A DNA stretch of 54,522 nt, from assembly GCA_002390745.1 (NCBI GenBank), contig DGQK01000010.1, positions 1-54,522 on the forward strand, given 5' to 3'. Every line of letters begins with the position of its first letter. Position 1 is the stretch's first letter. Below, piece after piece: positions 34,731-42,936 of this stretch. The position numbers and the translations under genes are program-made. The stretch comes from Bacteroidetes bacterium UBA4416. GTDB taxonomy: Bacteria; Bacteroidota; Bacteroidia; B-17B0; Aurantibacillaceae. A model generated the notes under the pieces. That model ran no database searches, had not been told where the DNA came from, and worked only from the letters and a program-made list of their open reading frames with translations.

Positions 34731-36560
34731 TTATTTAGAAAAACGGCTTTTGCGTTCGCCGCCTTCTTTCGATCCGCCATAAACCCTGCGCTCGGCACCT
34801 TCCCGGTTTCCACCGTAAGTTTTGCGCTCGCCGTAAGATTTACGTTCTCCACCGAAAGATGATTTGCGGTCGCCTTCGCGGTTTCCACCGAAAGACCTGC
34901 CTCCGCCAAATGATTTACGCTGTCCGTCTTCACGTGATCCGCCACCGAAAGAGCGTTTCTCTCCGTATCCGCCGGTTTTGGCCTTCGATACCTCAAACGA
35001 TACCGGGCGGGCGTTGAATTCGATGCCTGCTTTATTCAGGTTTAAGAAATCATCCATGTGTTTGTTTTCCGTTTCAAAGAATGAGAAAGAGTTTTTCACA
35101 TCGATGTTGAAGATCATCCGTGGGTGTACATTCGAAATTTCAGTCAGGAAATCTTTAATCGAGTTGCGGTTAAATCCGTCGAGCTGGCCCATATTCACAA
35201 AGAAACGGGTTGTTTTTCCGTTCGGAGCACCGTCGCCACCGGAATTGAGATCCTGTGAGTTCTGGTAGTAGGTATAAAAGCGGTTGAATTCCTCGGAAAC
35301 AAAACGCTTGATCAGCTCTTCCTTATCCAGGTCTTTCAACTCGTCATAAATTTTCGGAAGGTATTTCTCGATCTCGTCATCCTTCACCTCTACATTATGC
35401 AGCTTATGCACCAAATGGAAGAGTTGTTTTTCACACACATCAACACCTGTAGGAACATCCGCTTTGGTGAACTTACTTTGAATGATGCGTTCGATCTCTT
35501 TAATTTTGAAGCTCTCCTTAGGAGTAACGATGGCAATCGCAATACCGGATTTGCCGGCACGGGCAGTACGTCCGCTACGGTGCGTGTAGTTCTCGGCATC
35601 CTCAGGCAGGTTGTAGTTGATCACGTGTGTGACGTTATTCACGTCGATACCGCGTGCTGCTACATCAGTAGCTACCAGCATCTGTAAGGTACGGCTGCGG
35701 AAACGCTTCATGACCAGGTCACGCTGTGCCTGCGAAAGGTCGCCGTGCAATGCATCAGCATTATAGCCGTCCTTGATCAACTGATCGGCTACATCCTGTG
35801 TTTCCGCTTTGGTGCGGCAGAAAACGATACCGAAAATATCCGGGTAAAAATCGGCGATACGCTTCAGGGCCGCATAACGGTCGCGTTGCTGTACCTGGTA
35901 ATAGATGTGCTCGATATTTTCGTTGCCGGAGTTTTTCTTGCCTACAGAAATTTCCAAAGGCGTTTCCATGTATTTGCTTGCAATACGCTCAACTTCGCGT
36001 GGCATGGTGGCCGAAAACAGCCAGGTGTTTTTTGTAGGAGGTGTGTTCCCTAAAATTTCATCCAGGTCGTCTTTAAAGCCCATGTTCAGCATCTCATCCG
36101 CCTCATCCAGCACCACGATATCTACATGAGATAAGTCGATGGCTTTTCGTTCGATCATATCGATCAATCGGCCCGGAGTAGCAACGATTACCTGAGAGCC
36201 CGCTTTTACATCGCGGATCTGGCCCATGATAGGCGCCCCACCGTATACGGCAGTTACCCTTAAGCCACTGATGTATTTTGAATAGTTGATTAAGTCTTTG
36301 CTGATCTGCACACACAGCTCGCGCGTCGGCGCTAAAATCAAAGCCTGTGTGAATTTAGAATTTAAGTCTAATTTTTGTAATAAAGGCAGGCCAAATGCTG
36401 CTGTTTTTCCTGTTCCTGTTTGTGCAAGCGCTACCATGTCGGTAGACGTATTCTGCAACTGAGGAATAGTTTGTTCTTGAATGGGCGTAGGATTTTCGAA
36501 GCCCATTTCAGTTACGGCTTTAAGGAGCATGGGCTCCAAGCCTAAGTCTTGAAATGTCAT
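34731..36560 (-). CDS. DEAD-box RNA helicase with DbpA-type RNA-binding domain and RGG-like tail
   Basis: The 609-residue helicase has the Q motif (PTPIQEQTIP), motif I AQTGTGKT (46-53), PTRELC, TPGR, DEADEML (about 153), SATMP and HRSGRTARAGKSG. After the core, residues about 440-530 look like a DbpA RNA-binding domain (FFVNMGQLDGFNRNSIKDFL, then FEVSKAK). The last 75 residues are low-complexity Gly/Arg/Ser repeats (SFGGG, SYGERKTYGGNREG). This matches DeaD/CsdA-like enzymes that unwind structured RNA in ribosome assembly and cold adaptation. A 126-nt leader and its own promoter and terminator make it monocistronic. Confidence 0.94.
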   Translation of the reverse strand: MTFQDLGLEPMLLKAVTEMGFENPTPIQEQTIPQLQNTSTDMVALAQTGTGKTAAFGLPLLQKLDLNSKFTQALILAPTRELCVQISKDLINYSKYISGLRVTAVYGGAPIMGQIRDVKAGSQVIVATPGRLIDMIERKAIDLSHVDIVVLDEADEMLNMGFKDDLDEILGNTPPTKNTWLFSATMPREVERIASKYMETPLEISVGKKNSGNENIEHIYYQVQQRDRYAALKRIADFYPDIFGIVFCRTKAETQDVADQLIKDGYNADALHGDLSQAQRDLVMKRFRSRTLQMLVATDVAARGIDVNNVTHVINYNLPEDAENYTHRSGRTARAGKSGIAIAIVTPKESFKIKEIERIIQSKFTKADVPTGVDVCEKQLFHLVHKLHNVEVKDDEIEKYLPKIYDELKDLDKEELIKRFVSEEFNRFYTYYQNSQDLNSGGDGAPNGKTTRFFVNMGQLDGFNRNSIKDFLTEISNVHPRMIFNIDVKNSFSFFETENKHMDDFLNLNKAGIEFNARPVSFEVSKAKTGGYGEKRSFGGGSREDGQRKSFGGGRSFGGNREGDRKSSFGGERKSYGERKTYGGNREGAERRVYGGSKEGGERKSRFSK

Positions 36561-36691
36561 TTGTTTAAATTAAATTGTTTATACTAACTGCTTAACGAGA
36601 TTTAATTTCCGCAGTAGCTGTAACCATTTGATAGCCCGACGTAGGCGCGATTACAATGTGATTGGATGCAAATATTAAATCTATTGCGGCG

Positions 36692-36722
36692 CAAAGATAC
36701 GACTATTTTCGTTAATAGCAAA
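36692..36722 (-). promoter_or_regulatory. Promoter of the DEAD-box helicase gene
   Basis: On the minus strand TTTG (36719-36722) is followed after 19 nt by TATCTTTG (36692-36699), an exact consensus fit. The predicted start near 36686 leaves an untranslated leader of about 125 nt, long for this genome. The remaining DNA to 36896 holds no gene. Confidence 0.75.
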
Positions 36723-36896
36723 TTATTAACAGAATTTGATGGTTTTGAACAATTGCCGTTTCAGTCAGGCTTATGAGAAGTGTAGTGTTTTCAAGGGTTC
36801 AGGGCAATCGCCTCACATTGGTTAATTTAAAAGCCTCCTGATTCGGAAATTAAGCGTAGCTTTAAATACCGTCAGGAATTATAAAAGCGGTCTGCA

Positions 36897-37211
36897 ATGA
36901 AGGACGGGGACAATTACACGAAGAATAAGATCGTTGAAATGATGTTTGGTGAATGGATGTTGAAAAGCGATGGAATGAACATATCCATTAAGATCAACAA
37001 CCGGAAACTCCTTATCACCAGGACAAAAGAAGGATTGACTTCCATAGATGAGATTTCTACATCATCCAGGTGGGAGAAAGATCAATTGTTGTTTCTCGAA
37101 AAGTCAATTTATTATGTGACCTATGCCGATGAGTTTGAGCTTATCTTTGGCGAACGAAATCCCGCTCCTGGCGAAGGAACTGCCTGGGAACAGAAATTTG
37201 AGAGAGTCTAG
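36897..37211 (+). CDS. Hypothetical protein
   Basis: The 104-residue soluble protein alternates beta-strand-like stretches (MNISIKINNRKLLITRTKEG, LLFLEKSIYYVTYADEFELI) after a short helical lead and may be a small beta-barrel or lipocalin-like fold. No signal peptide is seen and no family is recognised. It precedes another orphan by 42 nt on the same strand. Codon use is unremarkable. Confidence 0.6.
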   Translation: MKDGDNYTKNKIVEMMFGEWMLKSDGMNISIKINNRKLLITRTKEGLTSIDEISTSSRWEKDQLLFLEKSIYYVTYADEFELIFGERNPAPGEGTAWEQKFERV

Positions 37212-37253
37212 CGGTAGCTGTAACGGCGGCTTTATACATTTAATAAATTCCTT

Positions 37254-37703
37254 ATGACCATTTATTACCCGGCATATTTACTGCTTCAGCAGACCTATAA
37301 CGAGCAGCTTCGCAGTCTTAAAAGTTTCACAGTATATAAAGCCAATGATTGGGAAGACGAATTCGGAGAACATATCCAGAGCAGCGTGGTCTTTGAAGCG
37401 ATTGCTTTTCTTGAATCTAAAAAACTGTTGACTGTCGTCAGCTTTCGGGAGTGCAGCACCTGTAGCATGACGGAAGAAGGTAAGCATGCCTGTAAGAAAT
37501 TTGAAAGTTCGGAAGAGTACAAGAACTGCCTCAAAAATGAAAAAAGTGGCAGTCCTGACCTGCATGAAAGCAACATGCAGCACTTCTTCGATGAGAAGAA
37601 CAGGGAACAGTACCAGGAGAAACAGAGGGTGAAGCTGATGAAGGCCTGTTCCGATTTTTTCGGATTTTATAAAAAACCGTTTAGAGTTTCAGCGATTGCG
37701 TAA
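37254..37703 (+). CDS. Hypothetical protein, possibly winged-helix-like
   Basis: The 149-residue soluble protein has an N-terminal helical half with VVFEAIAFLESKKLLTVVSF, which could be part of a winged helix, and a Cys-containing patch (CSTCSMTEEGKHACKKF). The C-terminal half is Lys/Glu-rich. No family is recognised. Its 3' end overlaps the convergent marC-like gene by 23 nt. A TAcaTTTa box lies 12 nt upstream. Confidence 0.6.
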   Translation: MTIYYPAYLLLQQTYNEQLRSLKSFTVYKANDWEDEFGEHIQSSVVFEAIAFLESKKLLTVVSFRECSTCSMTEEGKHACKKFESSEEYKNCLKNEKSGSPDLHESNMQHFFDEKNREQYQEKQRVKLMKACSDFFGFYKKPFRVSAIA

Positions 37704-38310
37704 TAGAAATCACGCTGCTAATGATGAGCTGGATGCCGATAGACAGCACGATAAAGCCCATGATCTTCGACATGGCTTTTAAGCCCGCCTGCCCCATGTA
37801 GTGCAGGATTTTAGGCGCCAGAAGAAAGATGAGCAGGATGCTAAGGCTCACCAGCAAAATGGAAAGGATCACGTACACCGAGTTAGCCACATGATGATCG
37901 GTCTGTATCGAAAGGTTGATCAAAAACGAAATGGAGCCGGGGCCCGAAAGCAGAGGCATGGCCAGCGGCGTAAAGGAGATGTCCTCTTTATGCAGGGACT
38001 CTTCCTGTATTTTCCGGCCGATGTCTTTTTTATGCGTTGCATTGAGGAGCTGAAACCCCGACCGGGCAATGATGATGCCCCCCGCAATTTTCAAGGCGTT
38101 GATAGAAATACCGAAAAATTCCAACACATAGTTGCCGATGAGAAACGACACGATGCAGATGACGAACACGTTTAAGCTTGTTTTGAAGATCTGCTTCCTC
38201 ACCCAACTGACGGGGTGCCGGGCTGTAAGCGACAGAAACACAGGGATGCCGCCAAGAGGATTGATCAACGATAAAAGGGAAATGTAATTGCTGAGAAGAA
38301 ACGAAAACAT
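37681..38310 (-). CDS. MarC family integral membrane protein
   Basis: The 209-residue protein has six membrane helices. The family signatures are NPLGGIPVFLSLTARHP (about 16-32), GGIIIARSGFQLLNA (about 77) and PLAMPLLSGPGSISFLINLS (about 115-134). The MarC family has no proven transport substrate, and the old link to multiple antibiotic resistance was withdrawn. It has its own -7 box and overlaps the converging 37254 gene by 23 nt. Confidence 0.9.
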   Translation of the reverse strand: MFSFLLSNYISLLSLINPLGGIPVFLSLTARHPVSWVRKQIFKTSLNVFVICIVSFLIGNYVLEFFGISINALKIAGGIIIARSGFQLLNATHKKDIGRKIQEESLHKEDISFTPLAMPLLSGPGSISFLINLSIQTDHHVANSVYVILSILLVSLSILLIFLLAPKILHYMGQAGLKAMSKIMGFIVLSIGIQLIISSVISITQSLKL

Positions 38311-38330
38311 GAAATAAATTAATTCGCCTG

Positions 38331-38338
38331 CAAAAATA
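38331..38338 (-). promoter_or_regulatory. -7 box of the marC-like gene
   Basis: Read on the minus strand the site is TATTTTTG, fitting TAnnTTTG, 20 nt before the ATG. No -33 TTTG at the standard distance. Confidence 0.45.
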
Positions 38339-38400
38339 CAGTAAGGCTTGCAGACCTATATTACCAATGTTTTATGATAGTATTACGAATGAGGTTTGCA

Positions 38401-40848
38401 TCAAAACGTCACCGTCAGCGAGAGTTTGTAAGCCATATTATCTTCCCATTTGGGAAAAGCGTAAGCACCGTAACGTACGAAGGCGCCACCGCCCAGGCCC
38501 AGGTAGCACACGTTGAAATAATTGGCGCGGATGATATTGTTGATCATCAGCCCGCTTTCGTAATAACCTTTTTCCATCGTTTTAAATTCAAGGTCCCGGT
38601 GGCGTGATGAATCGCGCAAGGTGCCGTAACCCACATTGGTAAATATCAGCACCTCGGGGCGGAACTTTTCGGTTTTGAATAACAAACTTCCGAAGTTGTG
38701 CGACAAAAATACATTTACATAGTTATCGGAAAGAAACTCGTACAGGCCCATGGTCTGGAACGTGTGCTTCACAAACAAATAACCGTCTTTCGTTAAGCTG
38801 CCATTTCCCTGAAATAAATAAGGGTAAGGAACAATGCCTTCCAACGTTCCACCTTCCACCAAAAAATTTGTTTTCCCGAAATGTTTCAGTGTCATTGTCT
38901 TTTCGATCCCAAGGGATAGCTTATGGAAGCGGTAATCGCCGTAGCCCGGAGCTTTGAAACCCTTGGTATACGCTATATGCAGGATAGGATATGCCGAACC
39001 GTAGGAGAGCATTTGCCCGAACGATTGCACCAGCTTTTCCCGGTAGGCATAACGCCCTTTGATCCGTAGCTCTGTGGAACGGAACACCGGCCCCTGGGGC
39101 AGGGAAAACACATCCTCATAAAAGGTATAGGGATAGTTTGGTGTGCGTTGGGTCTGGCTAAGGGCCACATTCAGGGTCAGGTAGTTCAAGGCCCTGAAGT
39201 TAAAGCATGCTTCCTGCCTCATCACATGATCCATACGGTAGGCAAGGAGGTTGCGCGTGAGGTTGATGCTGCTGTAGAAATAGCGCGGGTTGCCGGGTTC
39301 CTCGATATCGTCAGAATAGCTGTACTGAACATAATAATCTTTGCTGTTCTTTTTAAAGTATACTCTGGCATCGCCGCCGTATTTGATCACTTTGTCGCGC
39401 AGGCCATAACCCGCATAGCCTCCTATTGTGAACCAGCGCGACAGACGGTCGTTGGTGTGCAGGCCAAAACCAAGCCGGGCCCTTTCATAATCGTTGAAGC
39501 GGATAATACGGTTAAGGTCGATATTGAACACAGACACCGGCAATTGTAGGGTTGTCAGGGCTTCCAGGATTTTCAGCTTCCGGTCGAAATTCACTTTCTC
39601 GCCCAGGCTGTCGAGAAGGTGGTAGGTGAGCTGTTCTTTTTTATCCAGCGTATCCTGCCGGTTGGCTCTCCAGTAAGCAGAATCCTTGAAGGCAGCTTCC
39701 GGTTCCATGGTAACGGTGGCAAAGCCGAAGTCACTCTTTTTGAGAGGAGGATTCAGGTTTACCTCTTTGATAAAACTTTTTCCTGTCAGCCTCATGCCCA
39801 GGTCTTTGGAAGGATAATTCCGGAAATACAATTCATAATTGAGCTGCTGCGGAAACCACTGCCTGTTTTCCACAAGCTGATACTGCTGCTGGATCTTCAG
39901 CTCCAGCAGGCCCTTATCATAAGGAGCGGCGATCACGTTCTGCATGGCGTAGCCATTGGTATTGATGTATATCACGCCTTCCAGGCCGTTGAAGTTTTTC
40001 CCTTTCAAGGGCCGGAAGCTAATGATATAGACCGAATCCACCCCTTCGTACAGCGTGTCTTCGAGCTGGAAAAAATACTTAGAGGTGCTCCCGGAAGCAA
40101 TCGGGTTGAGGTAGTCCTTATCGAGCATGGTAAATACATCGCTGTATAAGCTGAACGGCTGAAGCGCGGTGGCGGACGTTGAAAAAGACGGGTGCCTGAG
40201 CCCGGACGCCTTTGTGGCGAGCACCGTTTCGTTAAGATGGCCGGGAGCAAGGTATTTCCGCTCGTATACCGATTCGATCATGAACACATGCGATTCATCC
40301 GCCAGGCGTCTGAACAAGGCAAAATCTTCAAGGGAGTCGCCCTTTGCCGGTGTTGTTTTTTCAGCGAGGCTGTCGGCACCCGGCGAATCGCTTTTCGGTG
40401 CGATGTGCCTTACCATATCGGAGGTGGTTTTGCTGTAAATGGTGCAGACGTACGAGGCGATGTGTTCCGGATCGTGAAGCCTGCGGTTTTGCGAGGCACG
40501 CCGGATGATGCGGTGCGCCGGGTTTTCACCGGCAACAACGCTCACCTCGCTGAGCTGATGATCGACCGCCTCCATCCTTACCAGCATCGGGCCGCTGCTA
40601 TCCGCCGTTAATTCTACCCGGCGATAGCCTACATACGAAAAGACGAGGGTTGCACCGGGTGTTTCGGAGCTGATCCTGAACTTGCCTTCGATGTTGGTAT
40701 AGGCCACCGTTTGCGTGCCTTTGATCACAATGCTCACAAAAGCCAGGGGCTCCTTTGTTAACCGGTCGGTCACTTTCCCTTCCACAGGGTAAGAAGCATA
40801 AGCAGAGAAGGAAATAATGAGGCAAACTAAGGTGAAAAAACGGAACAT
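38401..40848 (-). CDS. DUF5686 and carboxypeptidase-like regulatory domain protein (outer membrane)
   Basis: The protein of about 815 residues has a signal peptide (starting MFRFFTLV, ends SAYA). A carboxypeptidase-regulatory/CarboxypepD_reg-like domain spans about 25-105 (VEGKVTDRLTKEPLAFVSIV, then GKFRISSETPGATLVFSYVG), followed by a DUF5686-type region that ends in outer-membrane-barrel strands. The final residues are YKLSLTVTF, an aromatic barrel terminus. The family is common in Bacteroidota and of unknown function, possibly TonB-receptor-like without a plug. Two upstream Met codons (40872, 40857) are in frame, but the one at 40848 gives the cleanest signal peptide. Confidence 0.82.
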   Translation of the reverse strand: MFRFFTLVCLIISFSAYASYPVEGKVTDRLTKEPLAFVSIVIKGTQTVAYTNIEGKFRISSETPGATLVFSYVGYRRVELTADSSGPMLVRMEAVDHQLSEVSVVAGENPAHRIIRRASQNRRLHDPEHIASYVCTIYSKTTSDMVRHIAPKSDSPGADSLAEKTTPAKGDSLEDFALFRRLADESHVFMIESVYERKYLAPGHLNETVLATKASGLRHPSFSTSATALQPFSLYSDVFTMLDKDYLNPIASGSTSKYFFQLEDTLYEGVDSVYIISFRPLKGKNFNGLEGVIYINTNGYAMQNVIAAPYDKGLLELKIQQQYQLVENRQWFPQQLNYELYFRNYPSKDLGMRLTGKSFIKEVNLNPPLKKSDFGFATVTMEPEAAFKDSAYWRANRQDTLDKKEQLTYHLLDSLGEKVNFDRKLKILEALTTLQLPVSVFNIDLNRIIRFNDYERARLGFGLHTNDRLSRWFTIGGYAGYGLRDKVIKYGGDARVYFKKNSKDYYVQYSYSDDIEEPGNPRYFYSSINLTRNLLAYRMDHVMRQEACFNFRALNYLTLNVALSQTQRTPNYPYTFYEDVFSLPQGPVFRSTELRIKGRYAYREKLVQSFGQMLSYGSAYPILHIAYTKGFKAPGYGDYRFHKLSLGIEKTMTLKHFGKTNFLVEGGTLEGIVPYPYLFQGNGSLTKDGYLFVKHTFQTMGLYEFLSDNYVNVFLSHNFGSLLFKTEKFRPEVLIFTNVGYGTLRDSSRHRDLEFKTMEKGYYESGLMINNIIRANYFNVCYLGLGGGAFVRYGAYAFPKWEDNMAYKLSLTVTF

Positions 40849-40869
40849 GAATGGCATAACATCAGGAAA

Positions 40870-40877
40870 CAAACCTA
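40870..40877 (-). promoter_or_regulatory. -7 box of the DUF5686 gene
   Basis: On the minus strand the site is TAGGTTTG, fitting TAnnTTTG, 21 nt upstream of the preferred ATG at 40848. Its presence there argues against the start at 40872. Confidence 0.45.
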
Positions 40878-40923
40878 CTATTATTTGCCGGGAATTCCGT
40901 ACCGAAAACCAGGTAAAACTAAA

Positions 40924-40955
40924 TTTGGTTTATTTTATAAACTAGTTTATATTTG
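40924..40955 (+). promoter_or_regulatory. Promoter with perfect palindromic operator for the winged-helix operon
   Basis: TTTG (40924-40927), a 20-nt spacer and TATATTTG (40948-40955) form a textbook promoter. A perfect 16-bp palindrome, TATAAACTAGTTTATA (40936-40951), fills the second half of the spacer and overlaps the -7 box, as expected for a repressor site. The -7 box ends only 4 nt before the ATG at 40960. The likely binder is the winged-helix protein encoded third in the operon (42213-42509), by inference from proximity. Confidence 0.75.
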
Positions 40956-40959
40956 CGGC

Positions 40960-41628
40960 ATGTTAAGATATTTTCAAGTCATACCTTATGTCGCTGCTGC
41001 ATGGATTTGCTTATCCATGGCGGCTTTCGGACAAAGTACCTCTTACAAAGCCGGGATGAAAAAATGCCTGGCGCAATTTCACAGTGCCAACAGCAAAACC
41101 GAATTCGTCAAAGCGGCAGGCAGTTTCGAAACACTGGCCCTTGCCGAAAAAACGGAATGGCTGCCTTATTATTATGCCGGCTTGTGTGAGGCGCTCGGCG
41201 CTTTTTCGGCAGCAAAAGCAGACATCGATGCCCTGTGCGCCAAAGGCGACAGGCTGGCCAGAACGGCCGATTCGCTGAACCCGCAAAATTCGGAAATTGC
41301 CGTGCTGAAAGCTATGCTGGCCGCTGCCCGCATCATGGTGGATGAAAAAAAACGCGGGCAAAAATACGGCGGGCAGGTAAGCAGGCATGCCAACGCAGCC
41401 ATCAGGCTCGATGGCGCTAATCCGCGGGCTTATCTGTTGAAAGGCCGCGCACTTCTGTATACGCCCGAAACCTTCGGCGGGGGAGCCAAAAAAGCCAAGC
41501 CTGTTCTTGAAACCTCGCTGGAAAAATTCAAAACCTTTAAGCCTGAAACGGAATTTTCGCCGCTATGGGGGAAAGAGGAAGCGGAAAAGGAGCTGAAAGC
41601 CATTAACGATAAACCAGGTAACTCATAA
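40960..41628 (+). CDS. Exported TPR-like hypothetical protein
   Basis: The roughly 222-residue product starts MLRYFQVIPYVAAAWICLSM (signal peptide, ends AAFGQ). Its mature part is helical with TPR-like pairs (WLPYYYAGLCEALGAFSAAK, PRAYLLKGRALLYTPETFGG). The start at 40960 is chosen because the promoter -7 box ends 4 nt before it and a longer in-frame Met at 40885 would lie upstream of the promoter. It heads an operon with a membrane protein, a winged-helix regulator and a 2TM protein. Role unknown, likely periplasmic. Confidence 0.78.
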   Translation: MLRYFQVIPYVAAAWICLSMAAFGQSTSYKAGMKKCLAQFHSANSKTEFVKAAGSFETLALAEKTEWLPYYYAGLCEALGAFSAAKADIDALCAKGDRLARTADSLNPQNSEIAVLKAMLAAARIMVDEKKRGQKYGGQVSRHANAAIRLDGANPRAYLLKGRALLYTPETFGGGAKKAKPVLETSLEKFKTFKPETEFSPLWGKEEAEKELKAINDKPGNS

Positions 41629-41630
41629 AT

Positions 41631-42212
41631 ATGGAAGAACGAAGCATCAACCCGGCAGAAAGCCTGAGCATCATACAGGATATGATTGCCAGGGCTCAAA
41701 AGAATTACAGCATCGATAGTTTTTATTACATCATGTGGGGCTGGCTCACCTTTGCGGCGGCAAGCTTAAGCTTTTTCCTGTTGCCTGTGCTGAAAGAGCG
41801 TACGGGACTGGTGTGGCTGCTCATGCCTCTGGGCGGCGTTATTTCCTGCCTCTACGGAAGGAAACAGTCGAAGCGCCAAAAGGCTAAAACCCACCTCGAA
41901 AACCATGTCGGACAGGTGTGGCTTACCCTGGGGATTGCTATCGTCACGGTGATCGCTTCCATTTTTATGGGCGTGAACCTCGAGATCATGCCCACCTTTA
42001 TTTTATTATATGGCATCGGGATCTTTTGCACCGGGCGTATCATCCGCTTTATGCCCATGATGATCGGCGGTGCGCTGTGCTTCCCGCTGTTCCTGCTTTG
42101 CGGTTATTTTACATTTAATCACGGCGAATACCAGTTCCTCATCGTGGCCCTGGCCATTCTGGTGTCGTATATTATTCCCGGGCACCTGCTCAGGGCGAAA
42201 TTCAGATCCTAA
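41631..42212 (+). CDS. Integral membrane protein of winged-helix operon
   Basis: The 193-residue protein has an N-terminal amphipathic helix (AESLSIIQDMIARAQKNY) then five or six membrane segments (about 38-57, 63-75, 98-113, 119-135, 140-160, 167-185). Proteins of this layout are often found beside HTH_34-type regulators in Bacteroidota. It begins 2 nt after the preceding stop codon and abuts the regulator gene with no gap. Function unknown; a signal-input or target role for the regulator is possible. Confidence 0.72.
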   Translation: MEERSINPAESLSIIQDMIARAQKNYSIDSFYYIMWGWLTFAAASLSFFLLPVLKERTGLVWLLMPLGGVISCLYGRKQSKRQKAKTHLENHVGQVWLTLGIAIVTVIASIFMGVNLEIMPTFILLYGIGIFCTGRIIRFMPMMIGGALCFPLFLLCGYFTFNHGEYQFLIVALAILVSYIIPGHLLRAKFRS

Positions 42213-42509
42213 ATGGCGCTGAAGGAGCTCAACCCCTTATTGCATTCGCAGCTTCGGCTGGCGGTGGTGTCGCTGCTGGCGGGCCTGAGCGAGGCGGACT
42301 TTTCTTACCTGAAAGAAGAGACCGGTGCTACAGCGGGTAACCTGAGTGTGCAATTGCAAAAGCTGAAAGAAGCGGGCTACATTGAGATCGAAAAATCATT
42401 TAAACATAATTACCCCCAAACCACCTGTAGAATCACCCCGAAAGGCATAGAGGCGTTTGACGAATATGTGGAAAGCCTGAAAGAATACCTGACACCTAAG
42501 ACGAAATGA
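42213..42509 (+). CDS. Winged-helix DNA-binding regulator (HTH_34/PF13601-like)
   Basis: The 98-residue protein is a bare winged helix. Its start (LNPLLHSQLRLAVVSLLAGL) leads into the turn, the recognition helix is GATAGNLSVQLQKLKEAGYI, and the wing is FKHNYPQTTCRITPKGIEAF. This is the small MarR/PadR-related family PF13601, which binds palindromic sites as a dimer. Its ATG follows directly after the upstream stop. It is the best candidate to bind the palindrome in the operon promoter, which would make the operon autoregulated. Confidence 0.88.
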   Translation: MALKELNPLLHSQLRLAVVSLLAGLSEADFSYLKEETGATAGNLSVQLQKLKEAGYIEIEKSFKHNYPQTTCRITPKGIEAFDEYVESLKEYLTPKTK

Positions 42510-42566
42510 CATCCGATAACGGATATTCATTCTGCAAATAAATAAATCATCAACCCGATAACTAAT

Positions 42567-42839
42567 ATGGAAACAGAACGAGAAAAAGAGCTCTGGAAGC
42601 TCGCCAGGAAGCGCGTCGGCTTCAAAAGGCACTTTGCCACTTACCTTATCATCAATACGTTTCTTTGGCTGCTGTGGTACTTTACCGATCGCAACAATGA
42701 GTCCGCAGGAGTGCCCTGGCCGATCTTTCCGATGCTGGGCTGGGGTATCGGTATCCTGTTCAGTTTTCTCAATGCCTATGTGTTTACCAGCAAGGATTCG
42801 GTAGAGCGCGAATATGAAAAACTGAGAGGCGGTAAATAA
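42567..42839 (+). CDS. 2TM domain-containing protein
   Basis: The 90-residue protein has a charged helix (EREKELWKLARKRVGFKRHF) and two membrane helices (about 26-42 and 52-70), then a charged tail. This order, with the RVGFKRHFATYLIIN motif, is the 2TM domain (PF13239), which in Bacteroidota is often linked to histidine kinases or small regulators. It is the last gene of the winged-helix operon, 57 nt after the regulator. Confidence 0.85.
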   Translation: METEREKELWKLARKRVGFKRHFATYLIINTFLWLLWYFTDRNNESAGVPWPIFPMLGWGIGILFSFLNAYVFTSKDSVEREYEKLRGGK

Positions 42840-42889
42840 GAAAACAGGATAAAACCGTCTGAATGATACAGCCGGACAGGCCAAAACTA

Positions 42890-42919
42890 AAAAAGGCAGA
42901 TCGAAGGTCTGCCTTTTTT
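42890..42919 (+). terminator. Terminator of the winged-helix operon (bidirectional)
   Basis: AAAAAGGCAGA (42890-42900) pairs with TCTGCCTTTTT (42908-42918), loop TCGAAGG, with T and A runs on both sides. It can also end the converging gene that stops at 42937. Confidence 0.88.
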
Positions 42920-42936
42920 GTATCTGATTCTTTTTT

